A stretch of 12,274 nucleotides of DNA from JAGDZR01 sp049115695 (GCA_049115695.1 JAGDZR010000023.1:1-12274), one strand, 5' to 3'. Counted from the stretch's first letter, positions 7,320 through 12,274 are shown. The notes: a model not told the origin generated them from the letters alone. Numbers and translations are program-made.

Positions 7320-7691
7320 ATGAAAAACGAACAAATTACTGTAGTATACAGCTGGACAGCCAAAGAAGGAAAGTCAGAGGATTTGAAAGCCATCTATAAT
7401 GATGTCACTAAACAAATGAATGAGACTGAGCCAGGTGCTTTGGCTGTTGACTGTTACTTTGACGAAACTTCCAGAAAATTGGTCATTGCAGATGTGTTTG
7501 CGAATGCGGATGCTGTTAGATTCCACTTGGGAACGACTGCAGGTGCACATTGGACTGAGTTGATCGAGGTGGCTGATCCGGGAGAATTCCTTTTCTGTGG
7601 GGATGTTCCTCAGGAGATACAGCAAGCAGCTGTGGGTATGGGATTAAACGCAACGTTTGCGCCAAAGGTCTTTGGATTTACTCGAAACTAG
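7320..7691 (+). CDS. Single-domain ABM-like (antibiotic biosynthesis monooxygenase superfamily) protein
   Basis: A 123-residue cytoplasmic protein. ITVVYSWTAKEGKSEDL at residues 6-22 starts the ferredoxin-like fold, LVIADVFANADAVRFHLGTT at about 54-73 is the typical ABM core strand and helix, and DPGEFLFCGDV at about 86-96 closes the domain. The pattern of a strand ending in a hydrophobic-VF/TF, then a D-A/E-rich helix with FHL, repeats both halves of the upstream protein, so the operon holds three copies of one domain. ABM proteins are commonly cofactor-free monooxygenases or quinone/aldehyde-linked enzymes; nothing here fixes the reaction. The gene ends 28 bases before a strong terminator and is probably co-transcribed with 6409-7278 under the GlxA-like regulator. 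Confidence 0.75.
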   Translation: MKNEQITVVYSWTAKEGKSEDLKAIYNDVTKQMNETEPGALAVDCYFDETSRKLVIADVFANADAVRFHLGTTAGAHWTELIEVADPGEFLFCGDVPQEIQQAAVGMGLNATFAPKVFGFTRN

Positions 7692-7718
7692 GTTCGGTCT
7701 TCATATTGAAAACTACGG

Positions 7719-7749
7719 AGGAGTGCGTTGATCGCGTACTCCTTTTTTT
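7719..7749 (+). terminator. Intrinsic terminator of the ABM operon
   Basis: AGGAGT (7719-7724) pairs with ACTCCT (7738-7743), extended by GCG/CGC with a two-base bulge, and is followed by seven T (7743-7749). It lies 28 bases after the stop of the second ABM gene. Confidence 0.8.
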
Positions 7750-7760
7750 GTACGGGTAAT

Positions 7761-8002
7761 CAATGCCAACGCCAAGCTAGCAGGAGTGCGCCCCGAGCTT
7801 GGCAAGTTCCGATAAAACTAATGAATCTGCAATCTGCCGGTGCTCACAAAGTATCCAGAATGCCACTGCGTTCAGAAAGATCAAAACTCCTGTGAGATGC
7901 GGCACTTAGAAAGAACTGATCTATCCCAGCAGCTGATTCATGGTGATGTTAGCACTGAAGTCTGTAAATTAGCAGTTGGCGCATTCGCGCTAGTTATAGC
8001 CA
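7761..8002. repeat. Intermodule repeat element B (~242 bp, attC-like)
   Basis: Positions 7771-7810 match element C 11226-11265 at about 31 of 40 positions (shared AAGCTAGC, GGAGT, GCCC, AGCTTG, TTCC); similarity fades after about 120 bases. GCCAAGCT (7771-7778) pairs exactly with AGCTTGGC (7796-7803). The right end is GCGCTAGTTATAGCCA (7987-8002), three bases from the stop of the HxlR gene. On the minus strand the element opens TGGCTATAAC and closes GGCGTTGGCA. With the terminator before it, this explains the whole 314-base gap between genes. Confidence 0.75.
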
Positions 8003-8005
8003 GTT

Positions 8006-8407
8006 TTATTTCATTAGTTGTTCCAATACTGTTTCCCGCTCCTCTTCAAGCCTCTTTGCAAAATCTTTGGATTCTTGCGACACATGATTGCCCAGGTATT
8101 TGTTGCCCCATGTGACTAGGTCCACAATTGCCGGAGCTAGATCCTTTCCTTTCTGAGTTAACTTGTAGATAAACACCTTCTTATTGGTAGGATGATTTTC
8201 TTTTGTCAGTGCCTCCATCTGTTCTAGTTTTTTAAGCCTTTCAGTCAATCGAGCACTTGAAATATTCTCATCCGACTGATAGAAATCTTTGAAGGTTCTT
8301 CTTCCATGATAAAGCAAATCTCTTACTATGAGTAGTGTCCATCTGTCACCGAACAAGTCTAATGAGGAACTAATTGGGCATGTACTTCTAAAAATTTCTT
8401 TCTTCAT
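8006..8407 (-). CDS. HxlR-family winged-helix transcriptional regulator
   Basis: A 133-residue protein with the HxlR pattern: an N-terminal Cys-Pro (Cys 10), SSSLDLFGDRWTLLIVRDLL, the recognition region ISSARLTERLKKLEQ, and the wing with FIYKLTQKGKDLAP. HxlR proteins are dimeric repressors or activators, often sensing quinones, aldehydes or oxidants through the early cysteine. The gene is divergent from the membrane protein at 8482, and two identical 17-base boxes lie in the 74 bases between them, so it very likely regulates that gene and itself. Its stop codon is three bases from the end of repeat B. Family assignment firm, inducer unknown. Confidence 0.92.
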   Translation of the reverse strand: MKKEIFRSTCPISSSLDLFGDRWTLLIVRDLLYHGRRTFKDFYQSDENISSARLTERLKKLEQMEALTKENHPTNKKVFIYKLTQKGKDLAPAIVDLVTWGNKYLGNHVSQESKDFAKRLEEERETVLEQLMK

Positions 8408-8411
8408 AACA

Positions 8412-8458
8412 CTTCCGTTTTGAAAGTATTTATTATTTTAGCTTCCGTTTTGAAAGTA
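8412..8458. promoter_or_regulatory. Tandem 17-bp operator for the HxlR regulator
   Basis: CTTCCGTTTTGAAAGTA occurs twice without mismatch, at 8412-8428 and 8442-8458, exactly 30 bases apart (about three helical turns). Each copy has an imperfect dyad, CTTCC versus GAAAG around TTTT. The place, between the divergent HxlR gene and membrane gene, suits an autoregulatory double operator. A TATTTTAG box between the copies, one mismatch from TAnnTTTG, may be the promoter of the plus-strand gene. Confidence 0.7.
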
Positions 8459-8481
8459 AAAATATCATTAAAATGTAGACG

Positions 8482-9174
8482 ATGAAAGTAGTTGACGCAC
8501 ATTTAATTACAAATTTGGTTTTTATTGGTAGTGCATTTTTAGTTCCTGTTCTTGCCTTTGGAACTTATAAGGCTTCAGGTGCTTCTAATAAAAAGGCACT
8601 ATTGATATCAGCAGGTATTACACTCTGGGGTATTCTGATGTATTTCTTCTGCACATCTTGGCAATTCAATATTGAAAGCCCCATCACGGTCTGGTCAATA
8701 GTTATTCTTAATGTAATTTGGCCTTCTCTGGTCATAGTCATATTCAAGGACTATTTTGTCGGTGATGGACTTGATTTAAAGTGGCTTACCTTGATTCAAG
8801 CAACACGTTTCATGGGAGCGCTATTCATACTTGAGAATTTTCTAGGAAATACTGGAACTGCATTCGCATATATCGGTGGCCTAGGTGATTTTATGGCAGC
8901 AGTTATCGCACTAACTATATTGCTACAACTCCTTACAGGTGGTAAACCTAACAAGTTCATCTACTATTTCTTAATTGCTTTTGGTTCACTTGACTTCATT
9001 GTTGTTTATGGGCTTAGCCTCTTTAGCAGCGAAACATCATTGCAGGCGTTAGCGATTAATGAATCACATCATATGAATCTCTATCCATTAGCAATGCTGC
9101 CCTATTTTCTGGTTCCATTTGCTATGGCCTATCATGTATTAATGTACATGACACTAAAGCGTACAGAAGACTAA
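8482..9174 (+). CDS. Multi-pass membrane protein of unknown function
   Basis: A 230-residue protein with six to seven hydrophobic segments (about 8-28, 39-58, 68-88, 101-120, 127-152, 158-181, 200-224) and short charged loops, for example KPNK near 155 and a basic KR tail. I do not recognise the family. There is no signal peptide, no catalytic motif and no transporter signature that I can name. It is transcribed divergently from the HxlR regulator and lies behind the tandem operator, so it is probably induced by whatever that regulator senses, perhaps a toxic small molecule; that role is inference only. It is the only plus-strand gene in the repeat-bounded modules. It ends 31 bases before the short repeat at 9205-9239. 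Confidence 0.75.
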   Translation: MKVVDAHLITNLVFIGSAFLVPVLAFGTYKASGASNKKALLISAGITLWGILMYFFCTSWQFNIESPITVWSIVILNVIWPSLVIVIFKDYFVGDGLDLKWLTLIQATRFMGALFILENFLGNTGTAFAYIGGLGDFMAAVIALTILLQLLTGGKPNKFIYYFLIAFGSLDFIVVYGLSLFSSETSLQALAINESHHMNLYPLAMLPYFLVPFAMAYHVLMYMTLKRTED

Positions 9175-9204
9175 TTGAGATTATTGACTAACAGGAATCG
9201 CAAT

Positions 9205-9239
9205 TGGCTACAACGTCAAGCTATCGATTGTTATAGCCA
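9205..9239. repeat. Miniature intermodule repeat S (35 bp palindrome)
   Basis: TGGCTACAAC (9205-9214) and GTTATAGCCA (9230-9239) are inverted copies with 9 of 10 bases matching, around GTCAAGCTATCGATT. The inner AGCTTGACGTTGTAGCC (minus strand) matches AGCTTAGCGTTATAGCC of element C at 14 of 17 positions. It therefore looks like the outer ends of the 240-bp elements without their middle. It lies between the convergent membrane and TfoX genes, two bases from the TfoX stop codon, and could also act as a two-way terminator hairpin. Confidence 0.7.
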
Positions 9240-9241
9240 TA

Positions 9242-9568
9242 TTATTTCGTTGCTATGACTACTTTGATGGACTCCTTAGCCCATTCTACGAGCTTGTCCC
9301 GATCTTCGATGATTTCCATAGGGGTTTCGTAAAAGTTCAATGTTCGCGAATTGTCCTTACCATAGGTATATTGCCTCATACCTGATTCAATAAATGCATT
9401 TTTATTCCTGTCATCGACTTTCAACCATACCTTGTCATGCTTAATTTTGGCAAAAGCAGAACCTTGGTAAAGCAGCGCCATACCTCCAAACATTCTCTTT
9501 GTTTCGAATTCTCCCAATCCAGCCAATTGGTCAAGGACGAAATCTCTAAATCCTTCATTTAGTGCCAT
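9242..9568 (-). CDS. TfoX N-terminal domain protein
   Basis: A 108-residue protein with the TfoX_N pattern: a leading helix (FRDFVLDQLAGLGEFETKR), MFGGMALLYQGSAFAKI at about 26-42, VWLKVDDRNKNAF, and the closing strand and helix (RTLNFYETP, WAKESIKV). TfoX_N is related to the Sxy/TfoX competence regulators of Proteobacteria, but stand-alone copies in Bacteroidota are small proteins without proven function, so a competence role should not be assumed. It is the last gene of a minus-strand set, only 10 bases after the secreted DUF1330 protein, and its stop codon is two bases from repeat S. Confidence 0.85.
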   Translation of the reverse strand: MALNEGFRDFVLDQLAGLGEFETKRMFGGMALLYQGSAFAKIKHDKVWLKVDDRNKNAFIESGMRQYTYGKDNSRTLNFYETPMEIIEDRDKLVEWAKESIKVVIATK

Positions 9569-9578
9569 CGTTAGTACA

Positions 9579-9959
9579 TCAAAGTTGGTTAGTTACTATC
9601 ATATTTAATTTCTCAAAAACACGTTCACGAAGTTGTTCCAGCTTCTTGTATTCATCGCTATTCAACATATCTTCAATGACCTCAGAATCGGGAAAAGAAA
9701 TTATTGCGATCAAATCAGGGGAGCCCTCACCAACTAGCTTACTTGTGGTTTTATATCGGCCAATAGGAGTGCCACGATTCTCTTTGAAAACTTCCATGAT
9801 GCTTCCAAGGTAATCAGGTAATTCCGCTTTATTTTCTGTATTCACCGATACACTGATTACCAAGAAAACTTTTTCAGAGTCAGAAGTCTGGGCCTTCACA
9901 TTAATAACGGCTGAAGCAGTTATCATAAGGCACATCAAAAGTGGGATTAAGTCTTTCAT
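9579..9959 (-). CDS. DUF1330-like protein with signal peptide
   Basis: A 126-residue protein. Residues 1-24 (MKDLIPLLMCLMITASAVIN, then VKAQ) look like a signal peptide; the rest is a DUF1330-type dimeric alpha/beta-barrel domain with LPDYLGSIMEVF, RGTPIGRYKTT, LIAIISFPDSE and YKKLEQLRERVF. It is clearly paralogous to the next gene upstream (9971-10276), sharing PIGRYK, GEGSP/GEDSP, ISFP/LQFP and the ending RVFEKLNM/RVFSKLNM. The pair therefore puts one copy in the cytoplasm and one in the periplasm or outside. DUF1330 has no settled activity. The genes are 11 bases apart and surely co-transcribed. Fold assignment is fairly sure, function unknown. Confidence 0.78.
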   Translation of the reverse strand: MKDLIPLLMCLMITASAVINVKAQTSDSEKVFLVISVSVNTENKAELPDYLGSIMEVFKENRGTPIGRYKTTSKLVGEGSPDLIAIISFPDSEVIEDMLNSDEYKKLEQLRERVFEKLNMIVTNQL

Positions 9960-9970
9960 AGTCTTATGAA

Positions 9971-10276
9971 TTACATGCCTTCGCAGATTACCATATTGAG
10001 CTTACTAAATACCCTGGAGCGCTGTTCGCCCAAAGCCTGAAACTCAGAACCATTGGCCATGGATGTAATCATTTCGGCAGACGGAAATTGGAGGATTGCA
10101 ACCATTTCTGGCGAATCTTCGCCTGATATCGATTCAGTGGCTTTGTAGCGTCCGATTGGTTTTCCTCCATGCTGCCCAAAAATCTTCATAACACTTCCAA
10201 GGTACTCTGGTACTTCTTCCATGTTTGACTTGTTGACTATGGCATTGATGACTAAAACTGCATTTTCTTGACTCAT
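9971..10276 (-). CDS. DUF1330-family cytoplasmic protein
   Basis: A 101-residue protein with no signal peptide. It carries the DUF1330 pattern: VLVINAIVNKSN strand, VPEYLGSVMKIFGQHGGKPIGRYKATE at about 22-48, MVAILQFPSAEMI at about 58-70, and FQALGEQRSRVF. The family shares the small alpha/beta-barrel fold with ABM proteins, so distant kinship with the genes at 6409-7691 is possible. It is first in the set DUF1330, secreted DUF1330, TfoX_N and lies 74 bases downstream of an AraC regulator on the same strand. The TAAAATTG in that gap (minus strand) is one mismatch from TAnnTTTG and may be a separate promoter. Biological role unknown. Confidence 0.8.
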   Translation of the reverse strand: MSQENAVLVINAIVNKSNMEEVPEYLGSVMKIFGQHGGKPIGRYKATESISGEDSPEMVAILQFPSAEMITSMANGSEFQALGEQRSRVFSKLNMVICEGM

Positions 10277-10350
10277 ATCTGTAATTATTAAATTTTGTAC
10301 AATACAATTTTACAGAGGTGAAAAGCGAAGAGCCGTTTTGAGAAGACCAA

Positions 10351-11208
10351 CTATTTATCTGAGAGGGTCAATTTATATTGAGATGGAGGGATACCGTATT
10401 TTTCTTTGAATTTGCGGGAATAGTGCCCTATTGTTTTGAAGCCAGAATTCAGTGCAATGTCCACAATGGATAGTTCTGAAGTAGCTAATAGTTTTTTAGA
10501 TTCCTCAAGTCTTCGGTCAAAAATGAATTCCTGAGGAGCTCTTCCGTAAATTTTCTTGAAATGCCGTTTGAAGGTGGATAAACTCATGTTGCACAGGTGT
10601 GCTAATTCCTCCAAAGTGATTTCGCTATACAGGTGATTTTCAATGGTGTTTTTGAAACTTGAGGTGTTCCGATTTACAAAGTCTTCTAACAGTTTTGCAA
10701 CCTGCATTGCTTTTTTAGACCTAAGGAGGAGTAGAAGAATTTCCTTCACCTTGATCATGACGATTTCATTGGTAATGACATGAGTATTGTCGAAATAATG
10801 CAGAATACCTTCGATGTAATTCTGAGTTACAATACAGGGCTTGCCCGTCATGATATCGCGACTGAACTCAACGTTTTCTGACGATTCAATTTCAGGGAAG
10901 TTCTGTGCAAAGGCTTCCAAAATTGATCTCCTGCCAATATGAATAATGGTGACTTGATAAAGATCATTTTCATCCGGAAACGTCTTAAGAATAAGGTTTT
11001 CGCCAACTGAAAATGACAAATTTCCTTCTGGCACTTCTATGACTTCTGATGGTGTGATGGCGATGTGCTTACCATGTTTAATGTGCACAAAGCAAGCTTC
11101 ATCTGTCAAGTGAAAATTGAGCGTTTGTTGATTGTTCGCCTTGATTGTTTCAAAAACTACTTTCTCCTCGTTCTCTATTTTCCTATGTTCCAGTATCATT
11201 TCGATCAT
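10351..11208 (-). CDS. AraC-family transcriptional regulator
   Basis: A 285-residue protein. The N-terminal 170 residues are an unrecognised, cupin-like or mixed sensor region (LNFHLTDEACFVHIKHGKHIAI, PEGNLSFSVGEN). Residues about 185-282 are the AraC domain: ITLEELAHLCNMSLSTFKRHFKKIYGRAPQEF, then LSIVDIALNSGFKTIGHYSRKFKEKYGIPPSQYK. It is soluble, with no membrane segment. The ATG at 11208 is only eight bases from repeat C; ATG 11199 is an alternative, and any promoter would lie within the repeat. It probably controls the DUF1330-DUF1330-TfoX genes that follow on the same strand. A regulator and three small genes would make an unusually large cassette. Confidence 0.87.
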   Translation of the reverse strand: MIEMILEHRKIENEEKVVFETIKANNQQTLNFHLTDEACFVHIKHGKHIAITPSEVIEVPEGNLSFSVGENLILKTFPDENDLYQVTIIHIGRRSILEAFAQNFPEIESSENVEFSRDIMTGKPCIVTQNYIEGILHYFDNTHVITNEIVMIKVKEILLLLLRSKKAMQVAKLLEDFVNRNTSSFKNTIENHLYSEITLEELAHLCNMSLSTFKRHFKKIYGRAPQEFIFDRRLEESKKLLATSELSIVDIALNSGFKTIGHYSRKFKEKYGIPPSQYKLTLSDK

Positions 11209-11215
11209 GGGTTAT

Positions 11216-11455
11216 TGGCTATAACGCTAAGCTAGCCGGAGTATGCCCACCAGCTTGTAAATTCCTCACAAAGTAGTGAAGGCTCTCCATCCCTCAAAGG
11301 TCTCAGATAAAAAATGCGTTGCACAAGATAAATGCGAGAACTCATCAGATTTCTAGAGCCTCAGATGATTCAGAAGGAGAGCTGAAACGGGCAATTCCCT
11401 CAAGAGTTTTGCAGAATGCACGGAGGCATATTACCGCTAGCATCTGTTACCTGTC
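11216..11455. repeat. Intermodule repeat element C (~240 bp, attC-like)
   Basis: The left end TGGCTATAACGCTAAGCTAGC is directly upstream of the AraC start. Similarity to element B covers the first 40 bases at about 31 of 40 and continues more weakly. The right part GGCATATTACCGCTAG (11426-11441) matches GGCGCATTCGCGCTAG of element B at 12 of 16. The element ends in GTTACCTGTC (11446-11455), which overlaps the stop codon of the PIN-toxin frame. Left and right arms do not pair with each other; each pairs with the far end of its neighbouring module. Confidence 0.75.
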
Positions 11456-11871
11456 GGCTAATTTATTCAACAGTTGGTTCGCTTCGATTATCTCAGTTCC
11501 TTCGAACGGGTTAAGTTCAAGAAGGTCTTGGTCGCCAGTTACAAGAATGTCGGCTTGTGAAGCCCTTATAAGTCCTAGTAAGAGTTGTCCTTGGCATCTC
11601 GACAGAGGTTCGGATACTCTGTAACCTCATAGTTAGTTCCCAAAATGTCCATGAGTTTGAGTAATTCATCGACTTGCTGTTCGTTGAAGTACCTTCGAAA
11701 TTTCTTTCTTGCCGTTACTTCCTTTATCTCAGTTAAAAGTTGTTCGGACAAGACGAGTTCAATTTGTCTGGTTGAAAGAAGTTCAGTTAACCCTCCGAGT
11801 TTAAACCCTATTAAATAACTAATCCAAATGTTGGTGTCAATTATGACCTTAGTTCGATGTTCGCTTGTCAT
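11447..11871 (-). pseudogene. PIN-domain toxin (VapC-like), frameshifted
   Basis: The intact part (11871 down to 11575, 98 residues) starts MTSEHRTKVIIDTNIWISYL with the first PIN aspartate, and continues through LVLSEQLLTEI to NLCRDAKDN. It then hits TAG at 11575-11577. Another frame resumes at the same point: LGLIRASQADILVTGDQDLL, then ELNPFEGTEIIEANQLLNKL and a TAA at 11447-11449. That tail holds the last acidic residues expected of a PIN ribonuclease (TGDQDLL). The span of 425 bases is one base short of a full codon count, so a single-base deletion near 11578-11583 explains it. The restored protein would be about 141 residues. No slippery site for programmed frameshifting is evident, so loss of toxin or a sequencing error is most likely. 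The ATG overlaps the antitoxin gene by 23 bases. Confidence 0.85.
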
Positions 11872-12076
11872 ATAGGTCTTGGCGAACCTGCTCTACTTCA
11901 GCAGTTATCTCGTTCATCGTTAATTTGTCAGACCGGAATGCAGTTAGAAGCTCAGTCAATTTAGACCCAATGGTCTCCTTTTCAAGTTCACGCGAAATCT
12001 TGATCTTCTGTTCACCGGGTAGATTTCGAACCAGTTCCAGTATTTGAGTGAAAGAAAGATTTATGTTAGCATCCAT
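11849..12076 (-). CDS. Antitoxin of the PIN (VapBC-like) toxin-antitoxin pair
   Basis: A 75-residue helical protein (MDANINLSFTQILELVRNLP, then EQKIKISRELEKETIGSKLTELL) located upstream of and overlapping the PIN-toxin gene by 23 bases. Order, size and overlap mark it as the antitoxin; I do not see a clear ribbon-helix-helix or AbrB motif, though the N-terminal NINLSFTQILELVRNLP could be the DNA-binding part. The gene remains intact although its toxin is frameshifted. TAACTTTAT (minus strand, 12088-12080) lies just before the ATG, the same 9-mer as before the other antitoxin gene. A partial palindrome at 12100-12114 could be the autoregulatory operator. Confidence 0.78.
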   Translation of the reverse strand: MDANINLSFTQILELVRNLPGEQKIKISRELEKETIGSKLTELLTAFRSDKLTMNEITAEVEQVRQDLYDKRTSN

Positions 12077-12099
12077 AGGATAAAGTTACGAAAAATTCA

Positions 12100-12114
12100 G
12101 GTTTACTGTTTACC
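12100..12114 (-). promoter_or_regulatory. Candidate operator of the VapBC-like pair
   Basis: GGTTTACTGTTTACC contains GTTTAC twice at a 7-base period and is also an imperfect palindrome (GGT/ACC outer, AC/GT inner). It lies 24 bases upstream of the antitoxin ATG, beyond the TAACTTTA box. VapB-type antitoxins commonly bind such sites, but only the symmetry is seen here. Confidence 0.3.
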
Positions 12115-12124
12115 ATGCAATGCT

Positions 12125-12274
12125 GACAGGTAACGCTCAACTATCATCCGTAAGCTAAACTTTTCAAATATCTAATAAAAGTATCTCAAGTCACCAGCCT
12201 TTGCAAACAGTCAGTAAGCTTATGGATGATAGTATTTGTGTGTGCCCGGCACGGCACGGCTATTAATATAGCCA
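12125..12274. repeat. Intermodule repeat element D with long palindromic arms (attC-like)
   Basis: It starts GACAGGTAACG (12125-12135). ACTATCATCCGTAAGCT (12140-12156) and AGCTTATGGATGATAGT (12217-12233) are inverted copies with 16 of 17 matching, 60 bases apart. CCTTTGCAAACAG (12198-12210) matches CCTTTGTAAACAG in element A (1848-1860) at 12 of 13. GGCTAT (12258-12263) and ATAGCC (12268-12273) form a second small hairpin at the edge, where the outer core of other copies reads GTTATAGCC. The element may continue past the window. Confidence 0.65.

Noticed and set aside
7840..8115. 91-codon plus-strand ORF overlapping repeat B and the HxlR gene
   Set aside because: Half lies in the repeat and half is antisense to the clear HxlR gene.
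11216..12134. Modules as insertion sequences or MITEs with terminal inverted repeats
   Set aside because: The inverted ends could be read so, but there is no transposase, no target duplications were seen next to the ends, and neighbouring modules share an element between them. The cassette reading explains more; not fully excluded.
1..12274. CRISPR array, phage genes or integrase in the window
   Set aside because: No regularly spaced short repeats, no phage structural genes and no recombinase are visible on either strand.

Overview
The window looks like a Bacteroidota chromosome, most likely a marine Cytophagales-type bacterium. The evidence is a DUF2911 protein, a lipoprotein-type serine hydrolase, a membrane-anchored AraC regulator, promoter boxes close to TAnnTTTG, and almost no Shine-Dalgarno signals. 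This is judged from protein character only; no species is claimed.

Layout. (1) 1-2050: a serine hydrolase lipoprotein (minus) between two repeat elements. (2) 2054-2559: a ParE/RelE-like toxin-antitoxin pair (minus), followed by a further, diverged repeat. (3) 2766-7760: a 5-kb block without the repeat. It holds a DUF2911/TPR exported protein divergent from a membrane AraC-type regulator, then a GlxA-like (DJ-1 domain plus AraC) regulator divergent from a two-gene operon encoding three related ABM-type alpha/beta-barrel domains. (4) 7762-9214: repeat B, an HxlR repressor divergent from a multi-pass membrane protein over a tandem 17-bp operator, and a 35-bp miniature repeat. (5) 9230-11225: an AraC regulator, two DUF1330 paralogues (one cytoplasmic, one with a signal peptide) and a TfoX_N protein, all minus. 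(6) 11447-12134: a VapBC-like antitoxin/PIN-toxin pair whose toxin is frameshifted, bounded by repeat C and the palindromic repeat D.

The main observation is the repeat family. At least six related elements (about 240, 150 or 35 bp) separate small gene modules. On the minus strand every element ends in CGTT at the side facing the next module's 5' end, and most start with AAC right after the previous module's stop codon. For four modules the module's two outer ends are complementary to each other: VapBC 10/10, AraC-DUF1330-TfoX 10/10, HxlR/membrane 9/10, serine hydrolase 8/10. The two outer arms of repeat C, which separates VapBC from the AraC module, do not complement one another. That is the arrangement expected of integron gene cassettes separated by attC sites (GTT/AAC cores, recombination at G|TT). 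I therefore read the window as part of an integron-like cassette array, or a very similar cassette system. No integrase lies in the window, the elements are longer than usual attC sites, and the cores do not fit RYYYAAC/GTTRRRY beyond AAC/GTT. If the analogy holds, the array reads on the minus strand and an integrase would lie beyond the right edge. The 5-kb block and the ParE module do not follow the pairing rule.
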